The notes: generated by a model from the letters alone, not told the origin. Positions 52,160-62,287 are shown, counted from the stretch's first letter. The stretch: DNA of 64,000 bases from Agarivorans albus (GCF_019670105.1 NZ_AP023032.1:1084972-1148971), one strand, 5' to 3'. Numbers and translations: made by a program.

Positions 52160-53713
52160 TTACTTAGCTGCCGCCTTTTGTTTGGCTTGTTCATACTCGG
52201 CTTTAGCTTTACTGCGCTCCCACAAAGGCCTTAAGAGTGGGCTAAATAACACCAGTGCAGCAATGCTAATAAAGGTGAGAGTTAGGGGGCGCTCCCATAA
52301 AAAGCTTAGCTCGCCATCGCCTATTAATAGTGCTCGCCGCAGGTTGTCTTCGAGCATTCCACCAAGAATAAAACCTAACAACATCGGCGCCATAGGGAAG
52401 TTGAGTAAACGTAAGCCCAAGGCTGCCATACATATCGCCACCATGATCATGATGTCCATGCTATTAAACGACACCAAATACACCCCAGTAATTGAGAACA
52501 GCAAAATCATCGGTACCAAATAAGGGCGAGGAATGCTTAATAACTTGGCGAGGTAGGGGATTAGCGGCAAGTTTAAAATTAGCAAAATCACATTACCAAA
52601 ATACATAGAGATGATGATCGACCAAAATAGGTCGGGGTGCTCGATGTACATTCTTGGCCCCGGCTGAATACCGTAGGCTATTAAGGCTCCGAGCAATACC
52701 GCGGTAGTGCCCGAGCCGGGAATTCCTAAGGTAAGCAAGGGAACAAAAGAGCCAGTTGATGCAGCATTGTTGGCTGATTCGGGCGCAGCCAAGCCTTTTA
52801 ACGAGCCTTCACCAAATTCTTTTTTTGCGTCGCCTTTGGCGAGATTTCGTTCCACGCCGTATGCCAGAAAAGAGGCAATGGTCGCGCCAGCACCGGGAAG
52901 CACGCCAACAAAAAAACCTAGAAATGAAGAGCGAAGAGTTGGCGCTGCAACGGTTTTAACTTCTTGTTTGGTGAGCTTAAGACTACCCAGCTCCGACATC
53001 ATTTTTTGTTCGGTAGCGCTGTTATTGGGGTTCTCGGGTTTTAATACCGACATTAAGGTTTCGGCTAAGGCAAAAGTTGCCATGGCTAAAAGTAAGAAGC
53101 TAAAGCCGTCGATTAAATCCAGTTGGCCAAAGGTAAAACGCTCTACACCTTCACTTCTGTCGGTGCCTACGGTGGCTAACATCAAGCCCACAATGGTCAT
53201 CATTACCGCTTTTAATACTTGGCCTTTGCCTGAAAATGCAGCCACGGCAGAAAGACCAAGTACCATTAAGGCGAAGTAGTCGGCGCTTTGAAAACTCAAA
53301 GAGACAGAGGCCAAAGCAGGCGCGGCAATTAACAGCATAATTGCGCCCAAAGTACCGCCAGTAAACGAGGCATAAGCAGCAACGGCTAAAGCTTTACCCG
53401 CTTGGCCTTTTTTAGCTAAGGGGTTGCCATCAAAAGCGGTCACTACGGTAGCACTACAGCCTGGCGCATTAATTAATATCGACGAGGATGATGCGCCAAA
53501 TATAGCGCCATAATAGACACCCGCCATTAAAATTAAACCTGATGAAGGCTCTAAACTATAAGTAAGTGGGATCATTAAAGCGATAGCGGTAATTGGCCCA
53601 AGGCCGGGTAACATGCCAATGAAGGTACCCACTAAGCAGCCTACAATTACCATCATTAAGTTCATTGGCATAACGGCGGTACTAAGCCCAGCTAAAATTC
53701 CATCTAACATCAT
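52160..53713 (-). CDS. tctA: Tripartite tricarboxylate transporter, large membrane subunit
   Basis: 517 residues with about 11-12 membrane segments in two repeats. The conserved glycine-rich motifs GTFIGMLPGLGPITAIAL (about 29-46) and, in the second half, FFVGVLPGAGATIASFLAYGVE mirror each other as in TctA. The NAPGCSATVVTAFDG motif near 83-97 and LLTLGIPGSGTTAVLLGAL are family signatures. Proton- or sodium-coupled uptake of a carboxylate. Third gene of tctCBA. Confidence 0.93.
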   Translation of the reverse strand: MMLDGILAGLSTAVMPMNLMMVIVGCLVGTFIGMLPGLGPITAIALMIPLTYSLEPSSGLILMAGVYYGAIFGASSSSILINAPGCSATVVTAFDGNPLAKKGQAGKALAVAAYASFTGGTLGAIMLLIAAPALASVSLSFQSADYFALMVLGLSAVAAFSGKGQVLKAVMMTIVGLMLATVGTDRSEGVERFTFGQLDLIDGFSFLLLAMATFALAETLMSVLKPENPNNSATEQKMMSELGSLKLTKQEVKTVAAPTLRSSFLGFFVGVLPGAGATIASFLAYGVERNLAKGDAKKEFGEGSLKGLAAPESANNAASTGSFVPLLTLGIPGSGTTAVLLGALIAYGIQPGPRMYIEHPDLFWSIIISMYFGNVILLILNLPLIPYLAKLLSIPRPYLVPMILLFSITGVYLVSFNSMDIMIMVAICMAALGLRLLNFPMAPMLLGFILGGMLEDNLRRALLIGDGELSFLWERPLTLTFISIAALVLFSPLLRPLWERSKAKAEYEQAKQKAAAK

Positions 53714-53728
53714 CGTGTCCTTAATTTG

Positions 53729-54193
53729 CTAGCCATTAAACCAGTGCCAGAGTTGCCCAGGTTCTAAATAAATATCTAATACTTGGGTTAATAGCGCCCA
53801 AAAAGCCACGGTGAACAAAATGGCTACCACCAGTGCTTTTTTATGTTGGCTTTCACCCATAATGCGAAAGCTCACAACCAGGAAAATAATGGTGGCTAAT
53901 ACAAACCCCATCCAATTGACGAGTAGGCCGTAGGCGAACATAGCAACTAGCAATTTGGCGGCGGGGCGCCATACCAAATGTTTTACGCTGGTTCTAAAAT
54001 CACTACCGCCGGTGAGCATCAAAATGATTGAGCAAGCAATACCGCACAGCGCTAAAAACTGCGGCAGAGTACGCGGGGTGAACGGTTCATATTCCGCACC
54101 AGGAAATAGCGGAATGTCGTAGCTAAAATAGCCGTAGAACAAAGAGAGCAGCAAAAAAATTAGGCCGCCAATTCGTTGATTGCTAATTTGCAT
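53729..54193 (-). CDS. tctB: Tripartite tricarboxylate transporter, small membrane subunit
   Basis: 154 residues from the ATG at 54193, which has GGAG six bases upstream (an in-frame ATG at 54205 does not). Four membrane segments, the normal TctB layout. Fifteen bases before tctA. Confidence 0.88.
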   Translation of the reverse strand: MQISNQRIGGLIFLLLSLFYGYFSYDIPLFPGAEYEPFTPRTLPQFLALCGIACSIILMLTGGSDFRTSVKHLVWRPAAKLLVAMFAYGLLVNWMGFVLATIIFLVVSFRIMGESQHKKALVVAILFTVAFWALLTQVLDIYLEPGQLWHWFNG

Positions 54194-54210
54194 TGTTAGC
54201 TCCAAATGTA

Positions 54211-54236
54211 AAAAAAGTCCGGTGCCTAGGCACCGG
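54211..54236 (-). terminator. Attenuating terminator between tctC and tctB
   Basis: CCGGTGCC (54219-54226) and GGCACCGG (54229-54236) form an 8-bp stem. On the minus strand the stem is followed by ACTTTTTTTAC, a good U run. Placed inside the operon it should let only part of the transcription into tctBA. Confidence 0.8.
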
Positions 54237-54297
54237 TGCTTAACTGAGTACTACTGATAAGCAAATAAAGCAGCAAGGGAGTTGCTGGCTAATAGGA

Positions 54298-55269
54298 TTA
54301 CTTTAGAAAACCTAGCTCTTTCATTAGGCTGCCTACTGTTTTCTCTTGTTGTTCTAAAAAGCCGAAGAACTGGCCATAAGGCACAAAGTTGTTTACCCAG
54401 CCATTACGTGAACGCACGGTTTCCCATTCTGGGGTGGTGTACATTTCTTTAAGCATGTCTGAGAACTTCTCAGCTTGCGCCTTGCTGGTGCCTGGTGCCG
54501 CAAAAAAGCCACGCCAGTTAGCAAACACAGTGTCGTTGCCCATTTCTTTTAAAGTTGGTACTTCGGGGGCGTCTTTAACTCGTTTTTCTGCGGTAATGGC
54601 TAAGATACGAATTTGGTCGTTTTTCGCCATTTCTAGCGCTTCGCCTAAGCCAGTTGAAAGCAGTGCAGTTTCTCCAGAAAGTAAACCTGCCATGGCTTTA
54701 CCGCCGGCATCGTAAGCAACGTAGCGTAATCTTAGTGGGTCTAAGCCTTCGTTTTTGATGGCAGCGGCTGCTACCAAGTGATCTAAACTGCCGCGCGCAC
54801 TACCGCCAGCAACTTTTACTTTATTGGGATTGTCTTTGAAGTCGGCAATTACTTGGTTCCAATGAGTATATTTGGAATCGGCTCTAACTATTAACGCGCC
54901 GTAGTCAGCGATTGTGGCAGCAATGGGAGTAAGATCGCGGAAAGACTGCGGGAATACGCCGGTTAATGAGCGAACCACAATCGGGGTAGAGTTCACCATT
55001 AAGGTATGTTCTTGGGTTTTAGCGGTTTCAATTAAGTGAGCAATGGCTTTACCGCCGCCTCCGCCACTCATGTTTTGGTAAGACACCTTATCGATAATGC
55101 CCGATTTCATTAAGGCTTCGCCGGTGCCACGGGCGGTTCCATCCCAGCCTCCGCCTGCGCCTCCGGGGATTAAAAAGTGCACTTCTTCTGCGTGAACTGT
55201 GCCGCTTAGGCCTGCGGCCAATACTGCGGCCCCTATTAATGTTTTGACCAATTTAATCTTGGCTAACAT
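54298..55269 (-). CDS. tctC: Tripartite tricarboxylate transporter, substrate-binding protein
   Basis: 323 residues; AAGGAGAG upstream. Signal peptide 1-27 ending VHA. It opens with HFLIPGGAGGGWDGTARG, the pterin-like ligand loop of the Bug/TctC family with Asp carried in GGWD. It delivers a carboxylate ligand from the periplasm to TctAB. Citrate or a related tricarboxylate is the default guess; the real ligand cannot be read from sequence. Divergent from its likely two-component regulator. Confidence 0.92.
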   Translation of the reverse strand: MLAKIKLVKTLIGAAVLAAGLSGTVHAEEVHFLIPGGAGGGWDGTARGTGEALMKSGIIDKVSYQNMSGGGGGKAIAHLIETAKTQEHTLMVNSTPIVVRSLTGVFPQSFRDLTPIAATIADYGALIVRADSKYTHWNQVIADFKDNPNKVKVAGGSARGSLDHLVAAAAIKNEGLDPLRLRYVAYDAGGKAMAGLLSGETALLSTGLGEALEMAKNDQIRILAITAEKRVKDAPEVPTLKEMGNDTVFANWRGFFAAPGTSKAQAEKFSDMLKEMYTTPEWETVRSRNGWVNNFVPYGQFFGFLEQQEKTVGSLMKELGFLK

Positions 55270-55505
55270 GTTTGCTCTCCTTGTTGCATAGGGCTTTCAG
55301 CGTGGCTGAAAGTGGTTGCTGCCATGCTTAAATACCGCTAGCTGGCGAATAAAGTTAAATTAATGTTAATGGAAGCCTGAGATTTTGAAATGTAAGCCAA
55401 GTAATGGCTTTAAAGTCCATATTGGTAATTAAGTGCATATTGTTCACGGGAGCTGCTCGCTAAGCTCGTGCTAAGCTAAATTGAAACAAACAGGAAAAAG
55501 TTTAG

Positions 55506-57119
55506 ATGTATCAACAAGCTCGCTTACCAAGCTACCGTGCTCGCTTATTGCTAATAATGCTGATTTACAGCCTTATTCAGTTAAGCATTGTGGTAGTGAC
55601 CAGCTATTGGTATGTAAGTGACTCTGAATACCAAGACAAAGGGGAGCGGGCCTTAGATGTAGCGCGAGTGGTGGCTAAGCTGCCCGATGTAGTGAGTGCG
55701 GTAGAGCGCCGAGACAGCGTAAACTTACAGCCTTTAGCAGAAGAATTACGCCGCACCATGGGCGCAAGTTTTATTGTGGTGGGGGATGTTGATGGGATCC
55801 GCTTGGCTCACCCCAAAAGTGAACGTATTGGCAAACCCATGGTGGGAGGCGATAACTACGCAGCTCTGGTTCTAGGGCAAGAGTATGTGTCGCAAGCCAA
55901 GGGATCTTTGGGGGTATCGGTACGCGGTAAAGTGCCAGTTAAAGATCAACAGGGGCAGATCATAGGTATTGTCTCGGTTGGATATTTGCTAGAGAAAATC
56001 GACGTACAACTGCAACCCTATTTGCACTTTATGGTGCTGTTGGTGATGGCGGTGTTGTCTCTCAATATGCTGATTGGTTGGTGGCTGGCACAACGGATTA
56101 AAGACACATTGTTGGGTTTTGAACCAGAGCAGATGACCCGCTTATATGCAGAGCTGCAAGCCACGCTTAATACCATTCGTGAAGGGGTGATAGCGATTAA
56201 CCGAGAAGGCATTATTACTAATGTGAATGCTAATGCGATTCGCTTATTAGGCAAAGACCTGCAAGGAAAATCGATTAATCCGGTTGGTTTACCGCTGCGA
56301 GATTGGCTACCCGATAGTGATATGGCTGAATTACTCGATCAGCCGCAAGCGCAAAGTGATGTGGAGTTATTGCTTAACGGGCATTTAGTGATTGCTAACC
56401 GAGTGCCAATGAAAGACCAGCAACAAAACTTTATTGGCATGGTTTCTAGCTTTAGGCGGAAAGACGAGATCACCTTGCTCACTAAGCAGTTATCGCAAAT
56501 TAAGGCGCATTCAGAAGCCTTGCGGGTACAAAACCATGAGCATTCTAATCAGCTAAATACCATTGCTGGTTTAATTCAGTTAGGCGAAAGTGATAAAGCC
56601 TTATCTTTTATTGGCCAAGCAAATGATCAATTCCAAGAACTGATCCGCTTTTTGATTGAAGCAGTAGAAGATTCGGTAATAGCAGGCTGTATTTTAGGTA
56701 AGTTTCACCGGGCGAGGGAGCTTGGTTTAACCCTAAATATTGACCCCGACAGCAGCTTGCGCGACTTACCTGCACACTGTGGCTCGGAGCAAATCGTTAC
56801 CATAGTGGCTAACCTTTTAGATAACGCATTTGAGGCAACTCGCGCTAGCAATGGCCGCGAGTCGATTAATCTCTCAATGACCGATTTGGGCAACGACATA
56901 ATTATTGAAGTGGAAGATTTTGCTGGTGGTATTCAAGATAACTTACAAGCCAATATCTACGAGCAGGGAGTGACCACCAAAACCCAAGGCGACCATGGCA
57001 TTGGCCTTTACTTAGTAAAAGAAACCGTGCAAATTTTGCGTGGAAACGTTGAGTTTAGTAGTGACAATTTGGGCACCCGTTTTACGGTGTATATTCCCAA
57101 GCAGTTAAAGCAGGAGTAG
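55506..57119 (+). CDS. CitA/DcuS-type sensor histidine kinase
   Basis: 537 residues. First membrane segment about 13-37, a periplasmic sensor domain of the PASP/CitA type (about 40-175, with RLAHPKSERIGKP), second segment about 178-198, a cytoplasmic PAS domain (about 215-320), a dimerisation helix with phospho-acceptor His344 in NHEHSNQLNTIAGL, and an ATPase domain (LLDNAFEA, GDHGIGLYLVKE). Detects a carboxylate outside the cell. Lies 236 bp from divergent tctC and 4 bp before its response regulator. Confidence 0.92.
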   Translation: MYQQARLPSYRARLLLIMLIYSLIQLSIVVVTSYWYVSDSEYQDKGERALDVARVVAKLPDVVSAVERRDSVNLQPLAEELRRTMGASFIVVGDVDGIRLAHPKSERIGKPMVGGDNYAALVLGQEYVSQAKGSLGVSVRGKVPVKDQQGQIIGIVSVGYLLEKIDVQLQPYLHFMVLLVMAVLSLNMLIGWWLAQRIKDTLLGFEPEQMTRLYAELQATLNTIREGVIAINREGIITNVNANAIRLLGKDLQGKSINPVGLPLRDWLPDSDMAELLDQPQAQSDVELLLNGHLVIANRVPMKDQQQNFIGMVSSFRRKDEITLLTKQLSQIKAHSEALRVQNHEHSNQLNTIAGLIQLGESDKALSFIGQANDQFQELIRFLIEAVEDSVIAGCILGKFHRARELGLTLNIDPDSSLRDLPAHCGSEQIVTIVANLLDNAFEATRASNGRESINLSMTDLGNDIIIEVEDFAGGIQDNLQANIYEQGVTTKTQGDHGIGLYLVKETVQILRGNVEFSSDNLGTRFTVYIPKQLKQE

Positions 57120-57123
57120 CCAT

Positions 57124-57801
57124 TTGATTCAGGTATTAATTGTTGAAGATGATGCGGGCATTGCCGAGATCCATCGCCAGTACTTACAGCGCGTGAGTGA
57201 TTTTGAAGTATCTGGCATTGCCTTGAGCATTGCCGATGCATTGATCCACATTAAGGCTAAACCTCCACAACTTTTGCTGTTAGATGTGTACCTACCCGAC
57301 GGCACCGGCCTAGAGTTACTAAAACACATTCGCAGCCAAGATCTTGCTATTGATGTTATGTTGCTCACCGCCGCTAAAGAAGCCTCAACCTTGCAAGAAG
57401 CGCTGCGTAATGGCGTGTTTGACTACATTCTAAAACCGGTGGTATTTCCGCGTTTACAAGAATCCTTAAATAACTATAAAAACTACTTACGCAGGCTTGA
57501 TCAAAACAGCTCTTTTGAGCAGCAAGATGTAGATAAGTTAATGCCAATGAGTGAGGGCGCGGTAGCCGAAAGTAAAAAGCGCTTGCCCAAAGGAGTGGAC
57601 GCGGTAACGCTAGATAAAGTGCGCGCACTGTTTAGTGAACATGCTTCATTAACTGCCGAGTTAGCCGGCAAACAAATTGGCAGTAGCCGCACTACAGCAA
57701 GGCGTTATTTGGAGTATTTAGTGAGCTGTAATGAACTCACACCAGAGGTGGCTTATGGTGCCGTAGGCCGGCCAGAGCGGGTCTATCATCGGGTTAATTA
57801 A
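57124..57801 (+). CDS. CitB/DcuR-type response regulator
   Basis: 225 residues from TTG at 57124, seven bases after AGGAG that overlaps the kinase stop. Receiver domain 1-120 with the acidic pair D9-D10, phospho-acceptor Asp54 and Lys near 104; C-terminal HTH of the CitB type (LAGKQIGSSRTTARRYLEYLVSCNEL). It probably activates the divergent tctCBA operon in response to the carboxylate sensed by its kinase. Confidence 0.92.
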   Translation: MIQVLIVEDDAGIAEIHRQYLQRVSDFEVSGIALSIADALIHIKAKPPQLLLLDVYLPDGTGLELLKHIRSQDLAIDVMLLTAAKEASTLQEALRNGVFDYILKPVVFPRLQESLNNYKNYLRRLDQNSSFEQQDVDKLMPMSEGAVAESKKRLPKGVDAVTLDKVRALFSEHASLTAELAGKQIGSSRTTARRYLEYLVSCNELTPEVAYGAVGRPERVYHRVN

Positions 57802-57827
57802 AAGTTATTCACCAGAATTTAAAATCA

Positions 57828-57852
57828 AAAAGGCTCGCTATTGCGAGCCTTT
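57828..57852. terminator. Bidirectional terminator
   Basis: AAAAGGCTCGC (57828-57838) pairs with GCGAGCCTTTT (57843-57853) across TATT. Separates the response regulator from the converging DUF3352 gene. Confidence 0.9.
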
Positions 57853-57890
57853 TAGTTACAGAGCGTTGCTTATTCTTTGCAAAGAGTTGC

Positions 57891-59624
57891 TTAGTTTACA
57901 GCGTTGTCTGCTTGGCTAGTCATGATTGAACCAAAAGAAATACCTTGGTCGTTCACGGCCATATTCATTTGCGCTTTAATTCGGTAGTCTTTTAAGTCCA
58001 TCAATTCTTGTGGCACTTCTTCTCCGCTTAATTCAATACCACTAATAATCGGTTCAAACATTTGCTGGTAGTCGATGAACATGCTTAAAAGCCCGTTGTT
58101 CGCCACTGGTTCTGACGCTAGTTGCTGACTCACTTCTGCAGCGCGCTGGCCGTTAAACAATACAAGGTGGTTACCTTTAAGTGCTAGCTGAGGCTGTATG
58201 TTGGTGGTAGGTGGTAGCGGCAATAAATGGCTAACATCAACCGGTGTACCATCGGCTGGCAAGCTTACGCTAGCTAGCTCTGGTGAGAACTGTTTGGCAA
58301 TGTCGAACAAGGCACCTGGGTTGTCGGCAGACACACTAATAATGGCATCTAGGCTTTCTAGCTCTTCTGGGCGGCTAATGTCAGCCAGTTTGTAATCAAA
58401 CACAGCCATGCCAATGCCCTTAAGGCCGTTAGCCATGCCGGTCATCATGCCTACCATGCCTGGGTTTTGTTGCTGCATAGCCATTTGCACGTTTTGTAGC
58501 GGTTCACACTGGTAATCAGGGGTAAGCATTTCTTCCCAAACTGATAGCAATGAAGGCACCAGTTGGTTTACATCAATGCCATAAGCCATGCTAAATACCG
58601 CATTTTCGGTGTTTGAAGCATAAGAAGGAATAAAGCCACTCATCGCTTGGTAGGCGCTAAGTAATACGCTGTTGTTGCTCTCTACCACCATGCGCGCGCC
58701 AAAGCTGCTTTCTTTATCGTTGATGCTTAAGCTGTCAAACCCCATTACCGTTTTTGGCCAGTTAGCGGTAATGCTGGCAAACTCTTGCTCACACACTGGA
58801 GTACGTAAGCTTGTAAGCTCGTTGCTATTATCCATTTGGGCTAACTTAGTAAGGTGTTTTGCCAGTAGGTTGCCATCTTTTGTGGTTATTGCTTTAGCAA
58901 TCTCTTGGTGGTTAATAAAGCCAATGCCTTCTTCCATGAAACCATGCTTGGTTAGGCTGTCTTGGATTAATGTGGTGGCGTTGATTGGCTGCTCTGCTGG
59001 TTTAAGGCCTAATGCGGTTTCTAACAAACTGTTTTCATTAAGCGAGGTATTTAAAGTAATGGTAAGTAGGCCATTATTTACGGCTACGATTAAATCTGCG
59101 GTTTCTGAGTCGCTGTCATCGCTCAAACGATAAGCGCGATACTCAACACCGCTAAGAGTTTGTTTAGTATGGCTAAAACCACTCTTCTGTTCGGCGTTAT
59201 CTAACCAAGCCCAAATAGCATCGGCTTTGCTTACTTCTACTTTCATCACCGGGATGATGCCTAAGGTATAAAAGTAGCTGTGAATATCGTTGGCTAAACC
59301 AAAGGTATCTACAAAGGTTTGCCCGTCTTTTAGTGCTTCGTTGTAGCTTTCGAATAAGGCAATGAAAAACTTACCGCGTGGGTCACTTACATCTGTATCG
59401 GCAAAGGCGTCACTTGGTAAATTGTTGTATGAACCTGCCATTGAATCAACATAGGCTTTGATTGGGAACGGTTTTAGTTGAGCAGAAAATACCGCAGTAT
59501 CGGCAGGAATATACGCGAGTGCACCCGCTTCGCTATTAAGGTTTGTAGCCTGCTGAGAATACCAGTAGCCACCCGCTCCGGCCCCAATGGCTAACAAACC
59601 GCCTGCGATAAGAACATTCTTCAT
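57891..59624 (-). CDS. DUF3352-type envelope protein of unknown function
   Basis: 577 residues with GGAG upstream. An N-terminal membrane anchor or uncleaved signal (about 3-22, rich in Gly/Ala), followed by a long soluble domain that opens ALAYIPADTAVFSAQLKPFP, typical of DUF3352 proteins. The rest contains repeated beta-rich modules with methionine-rich stretches (GMVGMMTGMANGLKGIGM). Presumably periplasmic. No function known; single gene. The 286 bp upstream hold nothing I recognise. Confidence 0.75.
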   Translation of the reverse strand: MKNVLIAGGLLAIGAGAGGYWYSQQATNLNSEAGALAYIPADTAVFSAQLKPFPIKAYVDSMAGSYNNLPSDAFADTDVSDPRGKFFIALFESYNEALKDGQTFVDTFGLANDIHSYFYTLGIIPVMKVEVSKADAIWAWLDNAEQKSGFSHTKQTLSGVEYRAYRLSDDSDSETADLIVAVNNGLLTITLNTSLNENSLLETALGLKPAEQPINATTLIQDSLTKHGFMEEGIGFINHQEIAKAITTKDGNLLAKHLTKLAQMDNSNELTSLRTPVCEQEFASITANWPKTVMGFDSLSINDKESSFGARMVVESNNSVLLSAYQAMSGFIPSYASNTENAVFSMAYGIDVNQLVPSLLSVWEEMLTPDYQCEPLQNVQMAMQQQNPGMVGMMTGMANGLKGIGMAVFDYKLADISRPEELESLDAIISVSADNPGALFDIAKQFSPELASVSLPADGTPVDVSHLLPLPPTTNIQPQLALKGNHLVLFNGQRAAEVSQQLASEPVANNGLLSMFIDYQQMFEPIISGIELSGEEVPQELMDLKDYRIKAQMNMAVNDQGISFGSIMTSQADNAVN

Positions 59625-59910
59625 CTAAAACTCCGTGTATATTTGATTAACTACCTTCAGATGAAACGCTTTTAGCTTCAACTTTACAGGTGCAAAGGGG
59701 CTATTAAATCATTGATAAAAATGCACTTCAATTAATAAGTGATTAAACAATTAATTAGCGGTTTTGTATTAGCCGTAGGGTTAAGTTGTAGGGTGTTTTG
59801 TAGGGCACTTTAAAGGCGATATAACGCTCAACAATGAGCTTTATTTGGGCTGCCAGTTATCCGGTTAAGGCATCGCCTAAGTGTTTTATAAGGGGGAGTA
59901 ATAATCTTGC

Positions 59911-60804
59911 CTAGTTTTCCCAATAAGGGGGAGCGCCATAGTATTCTGCGAAGTAATCAAGAAAGGCTCTCACTTTAGGTGCCAATAGCCGAGAGCTGGG
60001 ATACACCGCCCAAATGGCGGCCGCATCATTAAGGCTGTAATCTTGTAGCACTTCGACCAAGCTGCCATTTTCTAGCTGCTTGTAGACTAACCACTCTGCA
60101 CACATTGCAACACCCAAGCCTTGCAAGGCTGCGTCGCGTACTGCTTCTCCGTGGTCTACTCGAACTCTGCTTTTTAGCTTTATGTTTTGCAGGCCATTAG
60201 GGGTATTGAAGCTCCAAGTATCAAAACCCATCTGCTTAATACAGCTATGGTGCTTTAAATCTTCGAGGGATGTTGGGTTTCCGTAAGCTGCAAGGTAATC
60301 CGGCGAGGCGCAGATAATCCGTTTATCGGTAGCCAGCTTTTTAGCAATAAGGGTTGAGTCTTTCAGATCAGCATCTCGGATGGCGACATCAAAGCCACCT
60401 TCAATCATATCTATCATGGAGTCGGTCAAACGAATATCGACAGATAGCTCTGAATGCTTATCTAAAAAGCCTTTTAAAGCAGGTATAACATGCATCCGGC
60501 CAAAGGAGGCGGGAGCGGTAATTCTTAATGTACCCGTTGCTTGTGCTTTGCCAGTTCCCACGGTTGAGCGGGCCGCATCAACACTAGCCAATATCTCATC
60601 TGCATAGGGTAAAAGAGCTTCGCCTTCCTCGGTGAGTGAAACCTTACGGGTGGTGCGATGAATAAGTCGAGCGCCGATGCTTTCTTCAAGCTTATTGATA
60701 TGCATGCTGGCTACTGGTGCAGACAAGCCAAGTTCTTTTCCCGCAAGGCTAATATTATGGGTGGCTGCGACTCTTACAAACAAGCGGAGGTGCTCAATAT
60801 TCAT
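59911..60804 (-). CDS. LysR-family regulator downstream of the MATE gene
   Basis: 297 residues; HTH HNISLAGKELGLSAPVASMHINKLEESIG (about 16-44), CrgA-like effector domain. It begins only 21 bases after the MATE gene on the same strand with no clear ribosome site, so it is likely co-transcribed and may regulate that exporter or the quinone oxidoreductase beyond it. Confidence 0.9.
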   Translation of the reverse strand: MNIEHLRLFVRVAATHNISLAGKELGLSAPVASMHINKLEESIGARLIHRTTRKVSLTEEGEALLPYADEILASVDAARSTVGTGKAQATGTLRITAPASFGRMHVIPALKGFLDKHSELSVDIRLTDSMIDMIEGGFDVAIRDADLKDSTLIAKKLATDKRIICASPDYLAAYGNPTSLEDLKHHSCIKQMGFDTWSFNTPNGLQNIKLKSRVRVDHGEAVRDAALQGLGVAMCAEWLVYKQLENGSLVEVLQDYSLNDAAAIWAVYPSSRLLAPKVRAFLDYFAEYYGAPPYWEN

Positions 60805-60825
60805 CGTGTTATTTAGACCTTTTTG

Positions 60826-62208
60826 TTAGGCAAGTTGTGAACGGGTAAACTGAAGCGCAGTGCACTGTTTTAGCTTAAACCATGCGTAAGCGCCTGCAAG
60901 TGTATTGGCAATACAAGCCGCGACAATTGTTTGAATAATGCTTTGTGTTGCTGTGCCAAGCCAAATGGCTGGAACATATAAAACCAATAAACGAACCATA
61001 GATACAAACAAGGCTCGGCGAGCTTCCCCTAGGGCATTAAATGCTGAAACCACCAGCATGCAAAGGCCAAGAGGTGCATAGCTAAAAGGAATGACCCACA
61101 GAGCGATACTAAACCAGTTTTGCATCATCATATCAGCACTTATCAGCGGAATAATATAGGGCGAGCTAATCGCTGCGATAAGAGCAATTACTAGATGGAA
61201 TACCAGTAAAAACTTAGCGGTAACCGTTAACACCTCAACAATTTCGTTTAGCTTACCTTCACCAAGGTAGCGGCCAATAATAGGGGGAATGGCCATAGTT
61301 AAAGCTAAAGTAAAAACCAGAAGAAAGCTTTCTAGTCGAGATAATAGGCTCCAGAAGGCGATTTCCTCGGTGCCAATCTGAGCAATTAGCAGCATACAAA
61401 TAAAAGCACTTAATGAAGGTAGCGACTGATTCAATATGGTTGGCACCGTAGTGCGAATTAACTCTTTGCCATAGTAAAAATAGGGCGAGTTTTGTATGGC
61501 TTGCTGCTTAGTACTGGTGCTGAGTGAGTTTAAGTTTATAGCAGCAAACCACTGTTTGCCGCGTGCTTTATACAGCATATACAGAGTACAAATGCTGTAA
61601 CTTAAGGTAGAGGCAAGGGCTGCCCCTACAATGCCCATGTTAAAACTAAAAATAAGCAAAGGGTCTAGTATCAGGTTGATTATACTGGCCAACAGAAACA
61701 TTTGACCGGTGGTTTTTGTATCTTCATTTGCTCGATAGACACAAGATACCAAGTATAGTGCGGCCACAGAGATAGCACTCAACAGCCAAGCTGGCCAATA
61801 GCGATTAAAGATTGCTGCCAACGCTAGTTGTTTTGCCGAGCTTACATCGGAGGCAATGAAGGTCGCCAATATTGGATCTTGTAACAGCCACAACACCACA
61901 CCCAGTAGAGTGATAAACAAGGTGCCGCCAGCCGCTGCTAATGTGGCAACGGTTTGAGATTTTAGCTTATCGCGGCCGCCACAGGCCTTAGAGATAATAG
62001 ACGTTGCCGCAACCCCAATACCTACTTGAGTTCCAATAAACGCCGCTTGAAAGGGTAAGGTAATGCCATGAACCGCAAGCTGGTTAAGGCCAAGCATGCC
62101 GATAAATACCGAATCCACCAGTTGCACCAACATAATGGCAAACAAACCCACGGTGAGTGGCAGCGTGCGCTTGATGATGAGTGTTAAGCTTGGCGATACA
62201 GCAAACAT
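60826..62208 (-). CDS. MATE-family multidrug/sodium antiporter
   Basis: 460 residues with 12 hydrophobic segments in two halves. Typical MATE start (IIKRTLPLTVGLFAIMLVQLVDSVFIGMLGLNQLAVHGI) and matching second-half GTEEIAFWSLLSRLESFLLVFTLALTMAIPPIIGRYLGEG. AAGG lies eight bases before the ATG. Expels drugs or metabolites using a sodium or proton gradient. Confidence 0.92.
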   Translation of the reverse strand: MFAVSPSLTLIIKRTLPLTVGLFAIMLVQLVDSVFIGMLGLNQLAVHGITLPFQAAFIGTQVGIGVAATSIISKACGGRDKLKSQTVATLAAAGGTLFITLLGVVLWLLQDPILATFIASDVSSAKQLALAAIFNRYWPAWLLSAISVAALYLVSCVYRANEDTKTTGQMFLLASIINLILDPLLIFSFNMGIVGAALASTLSYSICTLYMLYKARGKQWFAAINLNSLSTSTKQQAIQNSPYFYYGKELIRTTVPTILNQSLPSLSAFICMLLIAQIGTEEIAFWSLLSRLESFLLVFTLALTMAIPPIIGRYLGEGKLNEIVEVLTVTAKFLLVFHLVIALIAAISSPYIIPLISADMMMQNWFSIALWVIPFSYAPLGLCMLVVSAFNALGEARRALFVSMVRLLVLYVPAIWLGTATQSIIQTIVAACIANTLAGAYAWFKLKQCTALQFTRSQLA

Positions 62209-62244
62209 CTAGATAACCTTGGTTTCGGTGAGGGCAGAAACAGC

Positions 62245-62270
62245 AGTGGCTTGCTTTACGGCAAGCCACT
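62245..62270. terminator. Strong hairpin upstream of the MATE gene
   Basis: AGTGGCTTGC (62245-62254) pairs perfectly with GCAAGCCACT (62261-62270) across a 6-base loop. It could end the transcript of the upstream quinone oxidoreductase on the minus strand, although the following T tract is weak. Confidence 0.45.
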
Positions 62271-62287
62271 AAGCGTTACGGGTAGCG

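Noticed and set aside
52707..53279. 190-residue ORF on the plus strand
   Set aside because: It lies entirely opposite tctA, has the composition of a reversed membrane gene, and lacks a promoter or ribosome site.
58672..59133. 153-residue plus-strand ORF
   Set aside because: Antisense to the DUF3352 gene; low-complexity, with no start signal.
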